Positions 24,448 to 34,940 are shown, counted from the stretch's first letter. The stretch is 64,000 nt of DNA from Nonlabens antarcticus (GCF_015356755.1 NZ_JADFCO010000060.1:62001-126000), one strand, 5' to 3'. A program made the numbers and translations. The notes: generated from the letters alone by a model not told the origin.

Positions 24448-27400
24448 TTAATTACCAAAGGTATATCGCAAGGTGATACCACTTCTAATGGTGGTTTGAG
24501 GAAACGCTGTTGAAATCGCAAATTTAGAGAACGAGTGATCATAATAGAATAAGGCTTGGAATGCTTTGCTCAAAGCATATTCAGCAGTGAATTTTGCACC
24601 ATAAATTGTTTGACCAGCCGTCGCTTGACTGTTTTCTATATCGAGATATCGTATTACAGTAACATTATCCCGTACAGACCCATCCAGTCGCAGGTTCAAA
24701 TCACTTTTAATCACCTGACTTCTTCCACTAAATTTAGTGCGGAAGGGCACATCCTTAATCCGGTATCCTATTCCCAGCACTAATTCATTACCGCTAATTT
24801 CAGTTAAAAGATTATTATCAAAGCTCAAGGATATAGCGCGGTCTTTATTTAATTGCGCGGAAAGCGAAAATGAATTCTTCATTTCAAAATCTACTTTAAT
24901 CAATGGGTTGAAACGCTCTGCAAGATTCACGTTAAAAAAAAGGTCCTGGGCTTTAAAATCACCATTTTGATTGAGCGTCTGCTGGTTTTGCTGGGCATAA
25001 TCAAGACCACCGTTCCCTGGTGCAAAGTCTAAATTTGTCTGAAATCTATTTATGGTATAAGCAGCAACATAGCCATGTTGTAAAGAGAAACGTTTGAATC
25101 TTTTCTGGAACCATTTCATTTTCATTAACCCAGTGTACTTGATATCCCAGTTGGGCAACGGGATATCTTTAAAAGCATTGTTTTTCTGACTATCTGAATC
25201 CCGGCCTTCGTAAGCGGCTAGAAATGATGGCAGTAACACATTCTGACTGTTGCGACTAAACCCGTTTGGAAAACCATCCTCGTCCCTGGTGAAATTATTG
25301 TTACCGTAAAAATCCAACGCCAGTCGGTTTGCTACTTCCAGTCGGTTTTCTCTAAAATCGTTGAATACCGCAGAGTTATCAATACTATTGTCGCTGAACG
25401 CCGTACCTATCATAATCGTGGAAATACTAAAGTTTCCATAGGTCTGTGGGGTTAAAGACTGATATGTCAATTCATCTGGATCGACTCTAAAGTTTTCTGT
25501 AAAGGTCTCTGCATATTCGCGGTTAGACTTAATGTCAATTTTTAAATCTGGAAGTAAGTCAATGTTGAAGTTTACACTTAATTTCTTCCGCTCTACTTCT
25601 GTATATTGTTCGTTGAAATCTTGATATAAGGTCAACCAACCCTGTCTCGCTGCAAGGTCTCTAATTTCTGCCTGGCTTCCAAAAGTAAATCCTGTCGTAG
25701 GTTTCAATGTCCCTATAAACCCAACGCTAGGCGTATAGCCTGGAAGGAAAATACCATTAGTCTCCTCATAATTTACAGTAGCGCGTTTTATCGACGTTAA
25801 CACTCCTACCACCGTGTTGTAGGTTTTATTTGCAAAGTTCTCCTTAGGTATATCTACCTCATCCTGTTGCTTATCTGCGGTCGCGTTTCCGGCTTCTTCA
25901 TTTGCTTTAGGCAACCTGCTTCTGGACCTACTTCTAGAGCGTTGCTGTGCTTCCTTGCGAGCTGCAGCGCCAAATTTTTTCTTCTCTAAACCTACATAGG
26001 AATACAATTTATCTAAATCTAGATTTCCGTTAATACGGTGCGTGTTTGCATTCTGGATGCTATTTCCCAAGTTAGAAATACCATCCAGTTGCTGGAATTG
26101 CTGGGAGTTGCGCTGCCATTGAAAGTTTGCATCATAGGTATAGGTCGCTTTCGCGAAAGCGAGGAAAGGAAATTTCTCTAACGGTAATTCATAAGTAGCG
26201 GTAAATTTCTGAGTGTGGTAATCGGGAATCCCTTCATCTAGGAAGTTGCTCCACAGTGTGTAGTTCTCGTCAATCGTACTGTCTTGATCGTCAATATAAC
26301 TGCGCACCACACGATCATTATTTGCAGAAATATTCAGGTTGAGAGATCGGGTCAAATCCCAAGTTATTGCATATTGATTGCCCAGTGTAAAATTGCGGTT
26401 TGTCAATGGTGCAATAGCGATATTTTGTGCATCAGGAATTCCATCGCCGTCCAGATCCACGGGATTTGTATCCAGTTGAAGGTTCCTGAACGTCTGGGTA
26501 TTAAACTGGCGCACGATGGAACCGCTGGCGGTAAAATTATTAGGCAATAAGTTGAAGTTGATGTCTCTAATGAATTTGAAATAATCACCAGCTAGCGTTG
26601 TATCTGCTTCTTTAAAAGGTTCAAATGGCAACTGTGGAAATGCATAATTATAAGTAGCATTAACGTTTACCGCCTGGTTTTGGAATTGTTCAATCTCAAA
26701 ATTGCGTTGATCTGTTTGATTGTAAGAACCAGAAAATACAAAATTCTCTATATCGTACGGCATGGGCTTGCTTTCACCGGTTCTATCTTTACGTAAACCT
26801 ATCAAATTGATACTTTGGCGTCTGGTATAATCTTCTGACTGGTTTTTAATGGCATCACGCTCTTCATCACTAGCAGCATTAGATAGTCGCGTGTCTAACT
26901 CAATATCTTCAAACTGTGGATCGTACTGTGGTGTGACCGTCTCCTCTTCAATTCTATAAGAAACTGGGATATTCAATCCCCATTTTCTAGGAAACAATTG
27001 TCCAAAACCAATGCTTGTGGTAACATCGTATTGTGTGAGGTCTTCCCGACTGCGCTCGTTAGGACCTTGTTCAATAGACCCAAAACCGACGGTGCTTCTT
27101 CTACCGTTTGCGCTAATGGTGGCAAAATCTGCCACGTTTGCGTCCATATTTAAAACCGCGGCGTAACCTCCTTGATTCTTTAATCCAGACAGTCGCAATT
27201 CATTCAACCACACCTCACCATTTATCGTTCTGTTTGTGCTGTTGCGCACTCCCAGCATTAAGGAACGTACATCTCCAAAGTTAGGATTTCCCTTAATTCC
27301 ATAGATCTGCTGGTTGGGCTCTCCTGCAGAGTCTGGATCTAGATCTGCTTGATCAAAAAAGTTGATTTCACTTACTTGCAAGGAAGGATCGCTTAGAACC

Positions 27401-30400
27401 CTTGACTTAATCTCTTGCAGCAATGATAAATCGATATCAAATTCATTAGCATCTGGCCAGATTTCTGACGGTGTCGTTGTGCCGAATGCCGTAGGCGATA
27501 ACGGCAATCGTATCTCATAATAGTTGTTGGTAAAATCTACACCTATTCTTATAAATGCTTCCATCTCACCGTCAGCAAGAACTCCTTGGTTAGGCAAGGC
27601 TTCTGCATGTACAAACATTTGAAGGTTTTCATATTGACGCATGTCAATGCGTAAATTCTTGAAAACTGCTCTTCTATCCAGCGGTTCTAATCCTTGCACT
27701 CTTAGAGAAAGAGATTGTTCATTCTGGCGAATATTTTGGTTTTGCGTGCGCAATTCCTCACGGTTCACTCCGGGTGGCAAACGGTATGGAATAGGCGTGC
27801 GTGCGTCATTATTCTCAATATTTACTGCTTGAACTTCAAATGTGGTAGCATCATTTTCCACATCGGGATCATCATCGTCCAGGGATGCTGTAAAACGGCG
27901 GTAATCACCACGGACTAAATCCATAGCTCCAAAACGTAAGAAGGTGTCTTCCTCAAAATCGGATAGATACAATCTCATGAAACGGATAGCCCTGAAGTCG
28001 TTAATCCCACCTATTTTTCTAAAATTAGGATTCTGTACCCCATTTACCAACTCTGGCTGATTCAACGGAACTCTGAATTGCACCCACCTGGTTTCTATCG
28101 TGGAACCGTTAGGCAGAGTTGTATTTACCAGTCTGGAATCAGATATATTTTCATTGTTCCCTACATCCATACCTGGATAAATGTCGATATCGTATTCAAA
28201 ATAGCTATCGATAGTATTCATGGTATTATCCCGATTGATATCTTCAACATCTGGTAATGTTGTGGAACCGCGATTCGTTTGGGAAACTTGTGTGGGTGAA
28301 TTTCCCTGCGTGTTGTTATAGCGTTTATAGCGCTCCACGATGTCACCACTAGCGGCAAGAAAGTATTCATAGTTATCACTAGCAGGATCTTCTGGACCGA
28401 ATTGTGGAAAATCAGCATTTTCCTCTGCATCGCTGTAACCATCTAGACCTATATCTTGATTTGTACGTTCCTGACCTTCCGTATCAAAAGCATATACGAG
28501 CGATTGATTCAATGGCACCTTACCAAATGATGTTGCTACCGTTAAATCATTTCCACCATCGTCTGGCAATCCGTTTTCATATTGCTTGCGGTTGTCCTTT
28601 AATATGTCTTCTGAGATACTACCTAAGTTGAGTGTAATAGTTCCACCATTATTTGTAGGCTCATAAAGGAAAGGATCCATTACCCAGAACTGTACGTACT
28701 CCACATTTGTCTGTTCGAAATCTGTGCTTAGAAAAGTCCTGGTAATTCCTCCCCAGTTGTTTGCTGGATTTGGTAAGACATTAGTTCCCGCTGCGGCAGG
28801 ATTGTAATTGTATGAACCACGTTCTTGAGGATAAAAAGATAAATCCAGCGTATTGATAACCTGTGTTTGACCTTGCTGAATATCGACTTGTGGAAAAATT
28901 TCATCTACAAATACACGTCTTGTTCTATATTCAGAAACATCAGCATCCGTGATTTCTCCGGGTCGCTGATTCCCGTAGAATATGGGATCAATGCTATACC
29001 ATGCGAGACGACCACGACTGTAGTTATAAGCTAACGGATTAGTAGGACTTCCGGCCCCTTGAAACGCTAATGGTGTACTGGACAGGTTCCAACTGAGCGG
29101 TGATAAAATATCAATAGAGGTTTGTGAGCCCTCAAAATCATCAACATAGGCTGCTGGCCTTCCCTCAAAGTTATCACTATCAGGCGATCCCGGGAAAAGA
29201 TAAGCTACTTCACCTCTCAACGAAAGGTTAGACATCACGTCAGTATCAATGTTAGGCAAACGATTTGCTAGCCTGGTAAGGAATGGAAGTTCTGTATTGT
29301 AAAGGAAATTTGCCCCTATAATGGTGTTGTTTATAGGCTCCGTTCCATAGGTTGACTTTTGGGTTATGGGTCGTTCCTTAAGGTTTAGGAATGTACCGCC
29401 TAAAATGAAATCCTTACTAAATTGATGTTCTACATTTATCCCAGTAAATCGTTTGGTCTGTTGATTGAACGTAGAATTATTCTCTGTTGAAACCTGAATA
29501 GGAACATTTGAATTTAACAGCGCTTGATCTAGGATAATCACAACACCACGGGCATAATCGACCGTATAATCAATGCCTTCTTGAAGGATTCTTCCTCCAG
29601 CATTTACAGTCACTGACCCACGTGGAATATTAAAGCCACCGATAGGAATTCCTTGTTGACCGCTTGATTTATACTCTCCTTTGATAAGGTATTTGTTTTT
29701 CTCTGTATTCTGTAATGCTTGTGCTTTAGTAGTGCGGTACATCTCTCGATATACATATTGTGCCTGGTTTGCATTATAAGTGGTAGGGTCGTTGTAGTTT
29801 TCTGGTCCTGTCGCTGGCGTATTATCCAACTTTTGAAATAGATTTTGTCCAAAAGGTTCGACCGTCGTAAAAATAATTCGGCCAGATTCTGGATCAATTG
29901 TAATTCCTGGAACAAAGTCGAAAAACCCATCACCAGAAGGTTGTGGATCCAGTTGCTTATTCAAACGATCCAGATTAAAAACCCTAATCAAAGTAGTTTG
30001 ATCTACATCTGCAGGTAATGGAACAGCTGGATTTGCCAAGGTTCCTGTAGCAGCAGTTAAATAATTGAGTTCTGGAGGATATTGATAAAAGATATTCAAC
30101 TTAAAATCTTCTGGAGATAAACGGCTTCCTCCTAGATTGTAAATGTTTTTCATCATCAAATCCCAGATAGGTTCTGACACATTCGTCAAGTTACTCTTCA
30201 ATAATTTTACAACGAGATTTTGATTTGTAACCGCTTGCTGGTTTGCATTTGGATTTTGATTGACTTCAGTAGCATTTACTCCATCGTTTGCAAATTCACC
30301 TACCTGAAAAACTTGACCACCTACCGTGTATTGAAACGCAACAGCGACCACTTCATCATTATTCAAACGCTGGTTCAATGAAATGTATCCTAGCTGCGTA

Positions 30401-31722
30401 TTGAGTGTATATTCATTAGGATTAAGCTGGCGCGCATTTTCTAAAGTAACATAATCAAACCCTTGATTGACTTCTGCATTGCCGAAGCCTTGCTCTACCG
30501 TTGCAATATCACGTATCTGTCGGTTTAAAATAGTCTCACCACCAGAATTAATGGCGGTAGGGTTAAAATCGTTATTTCTATTGCTAGGAAAACTTCCTGC
30601 TGGTGCATTTATAAATCCAGGAGGCAAGACATCCAGACCTATGTTCGTAATATCTGATTCCCCTATGTCCTGAATCGCTACAAGATTACGAACATCCTCT
30701 GTACGATTGCCACGGTTGGTAATCCATACTTCCGCACGGGTAATTTGAATGTTTGTATTGAGGAATGGGTAATCTGCAAGTGTTTGATCGTAAGTATCCC
30801 TAAAGTAATGGGCCAAGAAAAAATGCCTATTCTCATCATAATCCAAAGAGAAAAAGTCAAAATCATTGATCGTTGCACCACCAGCCGCTTGTACCGTTCT
30901 TGACTCAGATTGTTGTTCTGAAAATACTCCCGTTATTCTGGTCTTCCCAAATTGCAATTCTGTTTTTACCCCAAAAAGACTTTGAGCACCACGTATCAAT
31001 TGTGAATTGAGCGGCATACTCACGTTACCTACTTCTATACTTTGGAGAATATCATCCTCTGTAGGCGTGTAATCTAATTTGATTTGATTCTGAAAATCAA
31101 ACGATCCTTCCGTGTCATAATTTGCATTCACATTGAGTCGGGTTCCCACGGTTCCCACTAAACTTAAATTGATGCGCTGATTAAAATCAAACGTAAGATT
31201 CTGACGGTTTCTGGGAGAAAAACTAGGATTATCTGTCTTATTGTAGAGCAATCCCAGGTCGATAGCGACGTTTCCTTGAGGAATGATCGCTATTTCATTC
31301 CCACCAAAAATACTGGTAAAAAGATCTGAATCAACATAGAAGTTAGGAAGCAGATTTTTTTGTTTTTCTTTATCGGCAGCTGTTTTCCCGGCGAGAGCGG
31401 CAGATTTTTCCCTAAAGTAATTACGCATTTGCTCCTTGACGACCATTTTCTGGTATTCCTCACGAGTTAATGTGAAGGGATATTGAATGCGGTACTGAGC
31501 AAAACGACTGGAGAATATATAACGATCAAGGTTTGCATCATACAAATAGAGTGTAGTAATGCTAGGCGGATCCGGCAAGGTCAATTTACCGACTTTAAAT
31601 CCCGTTTTAGTAGAATCTTGTGGCGTTGATGATGGGTCTTGCGCTTTCGCGAAAGCGAAAACAACTACACACATTACGACATATAAATACTTGCGTATCC
31701 CCTTAATATAATCGTACCTCAA
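24448..31722 (-). CDS. sprA: SprA, translocon pore of the type IX secretion system
   Basis: A 2424-residue giant outer-membrane protein. SprA forms the single-chain 36-strand beta-barrel through which folded T9SS cargo leaves the periplasm, and it is needed for gliding. After the signal peptide come repeated barrel segments with alternating aromatic strands. Features I recognise are the N-terminal YQKMVVKEQMRNYFREK, the YLFPGSPDSDNFEG region, VDDFEGSQTSIDILSP, and a C-terminal strand ending TLRYTFGN. Two dispersed palindromes lie inside: one at the signal-peptide cleavage site, read FAFAKAQ, and one in a barrel strand, read AFAKATYTYD. ruvA lies 3 bases upstream and probably shares the promoter. 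Confidence 0.95.
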   Translation of the reverse strand: MRYDYIKGIRKYLYVVMCVVVFAFAKAQDPSSTPQDSTKTGFKVGKLTLPDPPSITTLYLYDANLDRYIFSSRFAQYRIQYPFTLTREEYQKMVVKEQMRNYFREKSAALAGKTAADKEKQKNLLPNFYVDSDLFTSIFGGNEIAIIPQGNVAIDLGLLYNKTDNPSFSPRNRQNLTFDFNQRINLSLVGTVGTRLNVNANYDTEGSFDFQNQIKLDYTPTEDDILQSIEVGNVSMPLNSQLIRGAQSLFGVKTELQFGKTRITGVFSEQQSESRTVQAAGGATINDFDFFSLDYDENRHFFLAHYFRDTYDQTLADYPFLNTNIQITRAEVWITNRGNRTEDVRNLVAIQDIGESDITNIGLDVLPPGFINAPAGSFPSNRNNDFNPTAINSGGETILNRQIRDIATVEQGFGNAEVNQGFDYVTLENARQLNPNEYTLNTQLGYISLNQRLNNDEVVAVAFQYTVGGQVFQVGEFANDGVNATEVNQNPNANQQAVTNQNLVVKLLKSNLTNVSEPIWDLMMKNIYNLGGSRLSPEDFKLNIFYQYPPELNYLTAATGTLANPAVPLPADVDQTTLIRVFNLDRLNKQLDPQPSGDGFFDFVPGITIDPESGRIIFTTVEPFGQNLFQKLDNTPATGPENYNDPTTYNANQAQYVYREMYRTTKAQALQNTEKNKYLIKGEYKSSGQQGIPIGGFNIPRGSVTVNAGGRILQEGIDYTVDYARGVVIILDQALLNSNVPIQVSTENNSTFNQQTKRFTGINVEHQFSKDFILGGTFLNLKERPITQKSTYGTEPINNTIIGANFLYNTELPFLTRLANRLPNIDTDVMSNLSLRGEVAYLFPGSPDSDNFEGRPAAYVDDFEGSQTSIDILSPLSWNLSSTPLAFQGAGSPTNPLAYNYSRGRLAWYSIDPIFYGNQRPGEITDADVSEYRTRRVFVDEIFPQVDIQQGQTQVINTLDLSFYPQERGSYNYNPAAAGTNVLPNPANNWGGITRTFLSTDFEQTNVEYVQFWVMDPFLYEPTNNGGTITLNLGSISEDILKDNRKQYENGLPDDGGNDLTVATSFGKVPLNQSLVYAFDTEGQERTNQDIGLDGYSDAEENADFPQFGPEDPASDNYEYFLAASGDIVERYKRYNNTQGNSPTQVSQTNRGSTTLPDVEDINRDNTMNTIDSYFEYDIDIYPGMDVGNNENISDSRLVNTTLPNGSTIETRWVQFRVPLNQPELVNGVQNPNFRKIGGINDFRAIRFMRLYLSDFEEDTFLRFGAMDLVRGDYRRFTASLDDDDPDVENDATTFEVQAVNIENNDARTPIPYRLPPGVNREELRTQNQNIRQNEQSLSLRVQGLEPLDRRAVFKNLRIDMRQYENLQMFVHAEALPNQGVLADGEMEAFIRIGVDFTNNYYEIRLPLSPTAFGTTTPSEIWPDANEFDIDLSLLQEIKSRVLSDPSLQVSEINFFDQADLDPDSAGEPNQQIYGIKGNPNFGDVRSLMLGVRNSTNRTINGEVWLNELRLSGLKNQGGYAAVLNMDANVADFATISANGRRSTVGFGSIEQGPNERSREDLTQYDVTTSIGFGQLFPRKWGLNIPVSYRIEEETVTPQYDPQFEDIELDTRLSNAASDEERDAIKNQSEDYTRRQSINLIGLRKDRTGESKPMPYDIENFVFSGSYNQTDQRNFEIEQFQNQAVNVNATYNYAFPQLPFEPFKEADTTLAGDYFKFIRDINFNLLPNNFTASGSIVRQFNTQTFRNLQLDTNPVDLDGDGIPDAQNIAIAPLTNRNFTLGNQYAITWDLTRSLNLNISANNDRVVRSYIDDQDSTIDENYTLWSNFLDEGIPDYHTQKFTATYELPLEKFPFLAFAKATYTYDANFQWQRNSQQFQQLDGISNLGNSIQNANTHRINGNLDLDKLYSYVGLEKKKFGAAARKEAQQRSRSRSRSRLPKANEEAGNATADKQQDEVDIPKENFANKTYNTVVGVLTSIKRATVNYEETNGIFLPGYTPSVGFIGTLKPTTGFTFGSQAEIRDLAARQGWLTLYQDFNEQYTEVERKKLSVNFNIDLLPDLKIDIKSNREYAETFTENFRVDPDELTYQSLTPQTYGNFSISTIMIGTAFSDNSIDNSAVFNDFRENRLEVANRLALDFYGNNNFTRDEDGFPNGFSRNSQNVLLPSFLAAYEGRDSDSQKNNAFKDIPLPNWDIKYTGLMKMKWFQKRFKRFSLQHGYVAAYTINRFQTNLDFAPGNGGLDYAQQNQQTLNQNGDFKAQDLFFNVNLAERFNPLIKVDFEMKNSFSLSAQLNKDRAISLSFDNNLLTEISGNELVLGIGYRIKDVPFRTKFSGRSQVIKSDLNLRLDGSVRDNVTVIRYLDIENSQATAGQTIYGAKFTAEYALSKAFQALFYYDHSFSKFAISTAFPQTTIRSGITLRYTFGN
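26146..26161. repeat. Dispersed palindrome, copy 6 (in sprA)
   Basis: Perfect 16-bp copy, translated LAFAKAT in the barrel region. Confidence 0.95.
31642..31657. repeat. Dispersed palindrome, copy 7 (in the sprA signal peptide)
   Basis: Perfect 16-bp copy, translated AFAKA. It supplies the AKA residues just before the likely signal peptidase I cut (AKA before QD). Confidence 0.95.
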
Positions 31723-31725
31723 ATC

Positions 31726-32307
31726 TTATAATTGTTTAAGTGCTTGCTTGATAAGTTGCTCTGTGGTCGCATCTGGGTCGCTGGAAAGAATCTTATCGAC
31801 TACTTTCTGAGCCTGTTTGCGCAAATACCCTAAAGTTTCCAGTGCAGATAACGCTTCTTCTCGACCTCTATTGCTCGGCAAGACAGAAATCTGTGGATCC
31901 TCCAGCACCTGAAGTATTTTATCCTTGAGATCAAGTATCACGCGCTGTGCAGTTTTTGCTCCTATACCTTTCACACTTTGAATGGTTTTCACATCGCCGT
32001 TTGCGATCGCTTGTGCGATTTGTGAAGGATCAAGACTGGACAACATCGTACGGGCCGTATTTGCCCCTATTCCAGAAACAGATATTAACAGCTTAAAAAC
32101 GGCTCGCTCGCTCTTTTCCATAAACCCAAACAGTCGTTGAGCATCCTCGCGCACCATTAAATAAGTGTACAACTTTAGATGTTCCCCATCAGGAATCAAA
32201 GAATAAGTGTGAAGTGAAATCTCCACAAAATAGCCTACTCCAGCGCAGTCTATAATAACGTCAGTAAGGTTTTTCTCGACCAGCTGGCCTTGAATTTGAG
32301 CAATCAT
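31726..32307 (-). CDS. ruvA: Holliday junction branch migration protein RuvA
   Basis: A 193-residue protein with the three RuvA domains. The N-terminal OB fold is MIAQIQGQLVEKNLTDVIIDCAGVGYFVEI. The tandem helix-hairpin-helix motifs are LISVSGIGANTARTML and IQSVKGIGAKTAQRVI. The C-terminal domain III (AL..LGY..KQAQKVVDKIL) contacts RuvB. RuvA tetramers hold four-way junctions for the RuvB motor. ruvB is encoded separately at 38.9 kb. A TACATTTG box (32338-32331) lies 24 bases ahead of the start. Confidence 0.96.
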   Translation of the reverse strand: MIAQIQGQLVEKNLTDVIIDCAGVGYFVEISLHTYSLIPDGEHLKLYTYLMVREDAQRLFGFMEKSERAVFKLLISVSGIGANTARTMLSSLDPSQIAQAIANGDVKTIQSVKGIGAKTAQRVILDLKDKILQVLEDPQISVLPSNRGREEALSALETLGYLRKQAQKVVDKILSSDPDATTEQLIKQALKQL

Positions 32308-32330
32308 TTAACAGGATATTTGCAATTGAC

Positions 32331-32338
32331 CAAATGTA
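32331..32338 (-). promoter_or_regulatory. Putative -7 box of the ruvA-sprA operon
   Basis: TACATTTG on the minus strand fits TAnnTTTG, 24 bases before the ruvA ATG. No convincing upstream TTG at the proper distance, so only half a promoter is supported. Confidence 0.35.
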
Positions 32339-32342
32339 ATAA

Positions 32343-32377
32343 AATTAAAACAAGGATGCCGGCTATAAACCGGCATC
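32343..32377 (-). terminator. Probable terminator of the malic enzyme gene
   Basis: GATGCCGG 32355-32362 pairs with CCGGCATC 32370-32377, followed on the minus strand by a broken T-run (CTTGTTTTAATTTT). It sits 25 bases after the stop codon. Confidence 0.65.
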
Positions 32378-32401
32378 AATATCATTTGAAAATCATAGAA
32401 A

Positions 32402-34720
32402 TTAATCAACGTTCGCAACTGGTTTTGATTGTTGCGCCTCCTTTTTTTCTTTCTGTTGTGCATCAATAACGGCAACTGCAGACATGTTCACGATCTCATC
32501 CACACTGGCTCCCAGTTGTAAAATATGACAAGGTTTTTGCATTCCCATCATAATAGGCCCTATGGAATCTATCCCGCGCATTTCCTTCAATAATTTATAA
32601 GTGGAGTTTCCACTTTCAAGATTAGGAAAAATTAGCGTATTTACTTTTTTTCCAGCTAGCTTAGAGAATGGAAATTTCTCCTTCAACATTGTAGGGTTTA
32701 GGGCAAAATCTGTTTGAATCTCACCGTCAACAACGATGCTAGGGTAATATTGATGTAAATATTTAACCGCTTCGGTCACCTTGCTCGCATTAGGATGTTT
32801 ACTAGAACCGAAATTTGCATAAGAAATCATCGCAATTATTGGGTCCACACCAAACATTGCTGCGGTTTTACCAGTCATTTGTGCGATTTTAGCCAGTTCT
32901 AAAGCATCGGGTTCAATATTAATGGAAGTGTCAGAAATAAACAATGGACCGCGATCTGTAACCATAAGGTTTGTCGTCGCTATTTTTTCAACGCCTGGTG
33001 CCATACCGATAATCTCCATCATAGGACGTACAGAACGCGGGTAGGATTGAGCAACACCGGTAATTAAACAATCTGCATCGCCTAATTTCACCATCATTGC
33101 CGCAAAATAATTACGTTGACGCAATGTTTTACCTGCATCAAATTCCGTTATTCCCTTACGCTGGCGCAACTTCCAGAATTCATGCGCATATCGATCCCTG
33201 CGAGTGGACTCTTCATCTGTTTTAGGGTCAATAATCAAACAGTGCTGATCAAATTCCAGTTCGTGCATCAAACCTTCAATAACATCTTTACGACCCAGCA
33301 GAATAGGGATTCCTATTCCTTCTTCCATAACGATTTGTGCCGCTTTTAAAACGTCAAGGTTATCAGCTTCTGCAAAAACGATGCGTTTTGGATTGGTACG
33401 GGCACGGTTCAATATCAATCGCACCATCTTGTTATCAGAACCCATTCGGGACAATAATTCTTCCTCATAGGCAGCCCAGTCTGTAATGGGCTCCTGAGCA
33501 ACGCCAGATTCCATAGCCGCTCTCGCTACTGCAGGCGGTACGGTTGTAATCAATCGTGGATCAAATGGTTTAGGAATGATATAATCACGACCAAAGTTGA
33601 GTCGCAACTCTCCGTACGCAATGTTCACTTGCTCAGGAACAGGTTCTTTAGCAAGCTGAGCGATGGCTTTAGTAGCAGCCAGCTTCATTTCTTCATTAAT
33701 CTTAGTAGCACGCACATCCATAGCACCTCTAAAGATGAATGGAAAACCTAATACATTGTTCACTTGATTAGGATGGTCGCTGCGACCTGTCGCCATAATG
33801 ATATCCTCACGGGCGGCCATGGCGAGATCATAATCGATTTCTGGATTTGGATTTGCCATGGCAAACACGATAGGATCGGTATTCATACTGCGCACCATAT
33901 CCTGACTTACAATATTCCCTGCAGAAAGGCCTAAAAATACATCTGAATCCACCATAGCCTCCGCCATAGTCATGGAATCATGGTGCGACGCAAATTGCAT
34001 TTGCAATTCTCCCAGGTCTGTACGGGATTTGGTAATCATGCCCTTGCTATCAAACATTACTATATTTTCTACACGAGCGCCTAACTTCACATATAAAGAG
34101 GTACAAGAAATCGCAGCGCTACCAGCGCCCGAAACAACAATCTTTACATCCTCAATCTTCTTATCAATTAATTCCAAGGCATTCAACAATGCCGCACTAG
34201 AAATAATTGCAGTTCCATGCTGGTCATCGTGCATCACCGGAATGTCCAGTTCTTCCTTCAATCGACGCTCGATCTCAAAAGCCTCTGGAGCCTTAATGTC
34301 TTCTAGGTTAATACCTCCAAAAGTAGGAGCGATATTTTTTACCGTAGCAATGAATTCCTCAATGTCTTTAGTATCAATTTCTATGTCAAAACAGTCTAAA
34401 TCAGCAAAGATCTTGAATAGCAACGCTTTACCTTCCATTACTGGCTTGCTTGCTTCTGGACCTATATCGCCCAGACCTAAAACTGCCGTACCATTTGTTA
34501 TTACCGCAACCAGATTTCCTTTGACGGTATATTTATAGACATTAGCCTTGTCCTTTACAATCTCTAAGCAAGGTTCTGCAACCCCAGGACTGTAGGCAAG
34601 CGATAAATCGCGCTGACTGCTGTATTTTTTTGTGGGAACAACCTTAATCTTTCCAGGCGTGGGTTTTGCGTGATATACCAGCGCTTCTCTTCTTCTACTA
34701 GGCTTCTGACTTTGACTCAT
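32402..34720 (-). CDS. maeB: NADP-dependent malic enzyme fused to a phosphotransacetylase-like domain
   Basis: A 772-residue two-part enzyme. The N-terminal part (~1-420) is a malic enzyme: YSPGVAEPCLEI, the malate-binding VMHDDQHGTAI, Rossmann VVSGAGSAAISC and FAMANPNPEI. It oxidatively decarboxylates malate to pyruvate. The C-terminal ~330 residues (from about RIVFAEADNLDVLKAA) match the phosphate acetyltransferase fold. In MaeB-type enzymes this part is regulatory, binding acetyl-CoA, and usually lacks transferase activity. Size is normal for the fusion. A TATCTTTG box lies 22 bases upstream of the start. The pair of pckA and maeB links the citric-acid cycle to gluconeogenesis and NADPH supply. 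Confidence 0.95.
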   Translation of the reverse strand: MSQSQKPSRRREALVYHAKPTPGKIKVVPTKKYSSQRDLSLAYSPGVAEPCLEIVKDKANVYKYTVKGNLVAVITNGTAVLGLGDIGPEASKPVMEGKALLFKIFADLDCFDIEIDTKDIEEFIATVKNIAPTFGGINLEDIKAPEAFEIERRLKEELDIPVMHDDQHGTAIISSAALLNALELIDKKIEDVKIVVSGAGSAAISCTSLYVKLGARVENIVMFDSKGMITKSRTDLGELQMQFASHHDSMTMAEAMVDSDVFLGLSAGNIVSQDMVRSMNTDPIVFAMANPNPEIDYDLAMAAREDIIMATGRSDHPNQVNNVLGFPFIFRGAMDVRATKINEEMKLAATKAIAQLAKEPVPEQVNIAYGELRLNFGRDYIIPKPFDPRLITTVPPAVARAAMESGVAQEPITDWAAYEEELLSRMGSDNKMVRLILNRARTNPKRIVFAEADNLDVLKAAQIVMEEGIGIPILLGRKDVIEGLMHELEFDQHCLIIDPKTDEESTRRDRYAHEFWKLRQRKGITEFDAGKTLRQRNYFAAMMVKLGDADCLITGVAQSYPRSVRPMMEIIGMAPGVEKIATTNLMVTDRGPLFISDTSINIEPDALELAKIAQMTGKTAAMFGVDPIIAMISYANFGSSKHPNASKVTEAVKYLHQYYPSIVVDGEIQTDFALNPTMLKEKFPFSKLAGKKVNTLIFPNLESGNSTYKLLKEMRGIDSIGPIMMGMQKPCHILQLGASVDEIVNMSAVAVIDAQQKEKKEAQQSKPVANVD

Positions 34721-34741
34721 AAAATGCTTTTTAGGCTCTTA

Positions 34742-34749
34742 CAAAGATA
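34742..34749 (-). promoter_or_regulatory. Putative -7 box of the malic enzyme gene
   Basis: TATCTTTG on the minus strand, 21 bases before the ATG. A TTG at 34766-34764 is only 14 bases away, shorter than expected. Confidence 0.4.
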
Positions 34750-34798
34750 GCGATTAAAGGATTCAACCCGTTTTAAGGTCAGGCTAGATTTCACTAGA

Positions 34799-34885
34799 CA
34801 CGAGCGGGACGCTCGCGCTAGCTAATAATATAGAAGTTGGCGCGAGCGTCCCGCTCGTGCCCGCCCAATTAGTCCCGCTCGTGCC
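34799..34885. repeat. REP pair upstream of the tyrosine transposase
   Basis: CACGAGCGGGACGCTCGCG (34799-34817) is repeated in perfect inversion at 34841-34859 after 23 bases. Each unit is itself a hairpin, GAGCG and CGCTC over a GGA loop. A third partial unit (GTCCCGCTCGTGCC) lies at 34872-34885. This is the head-to-head REP arrangement expected beside a REP-associated tyrosine transposase. Confidence 0.85.
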
Positions 34886-34940
34886 GATCATCTCTAAAAC
34901 TAATCGACTATCTTTTACTATTCCTAACTTCCAAAAAACC

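Noticed and set aside
32355-32377. Hairpin after maeB as another REP element
   Set aside because: Position just after the stop and a following T-rich tract fit a terminator. The sequence does not match the REPs near the transposase.
34857-34940. Longer start for the REP-associated transposase
   Set aside because: The extension is translated REP repeat and lacks family similarity. ATG 34941 gives the normal N-terminus.
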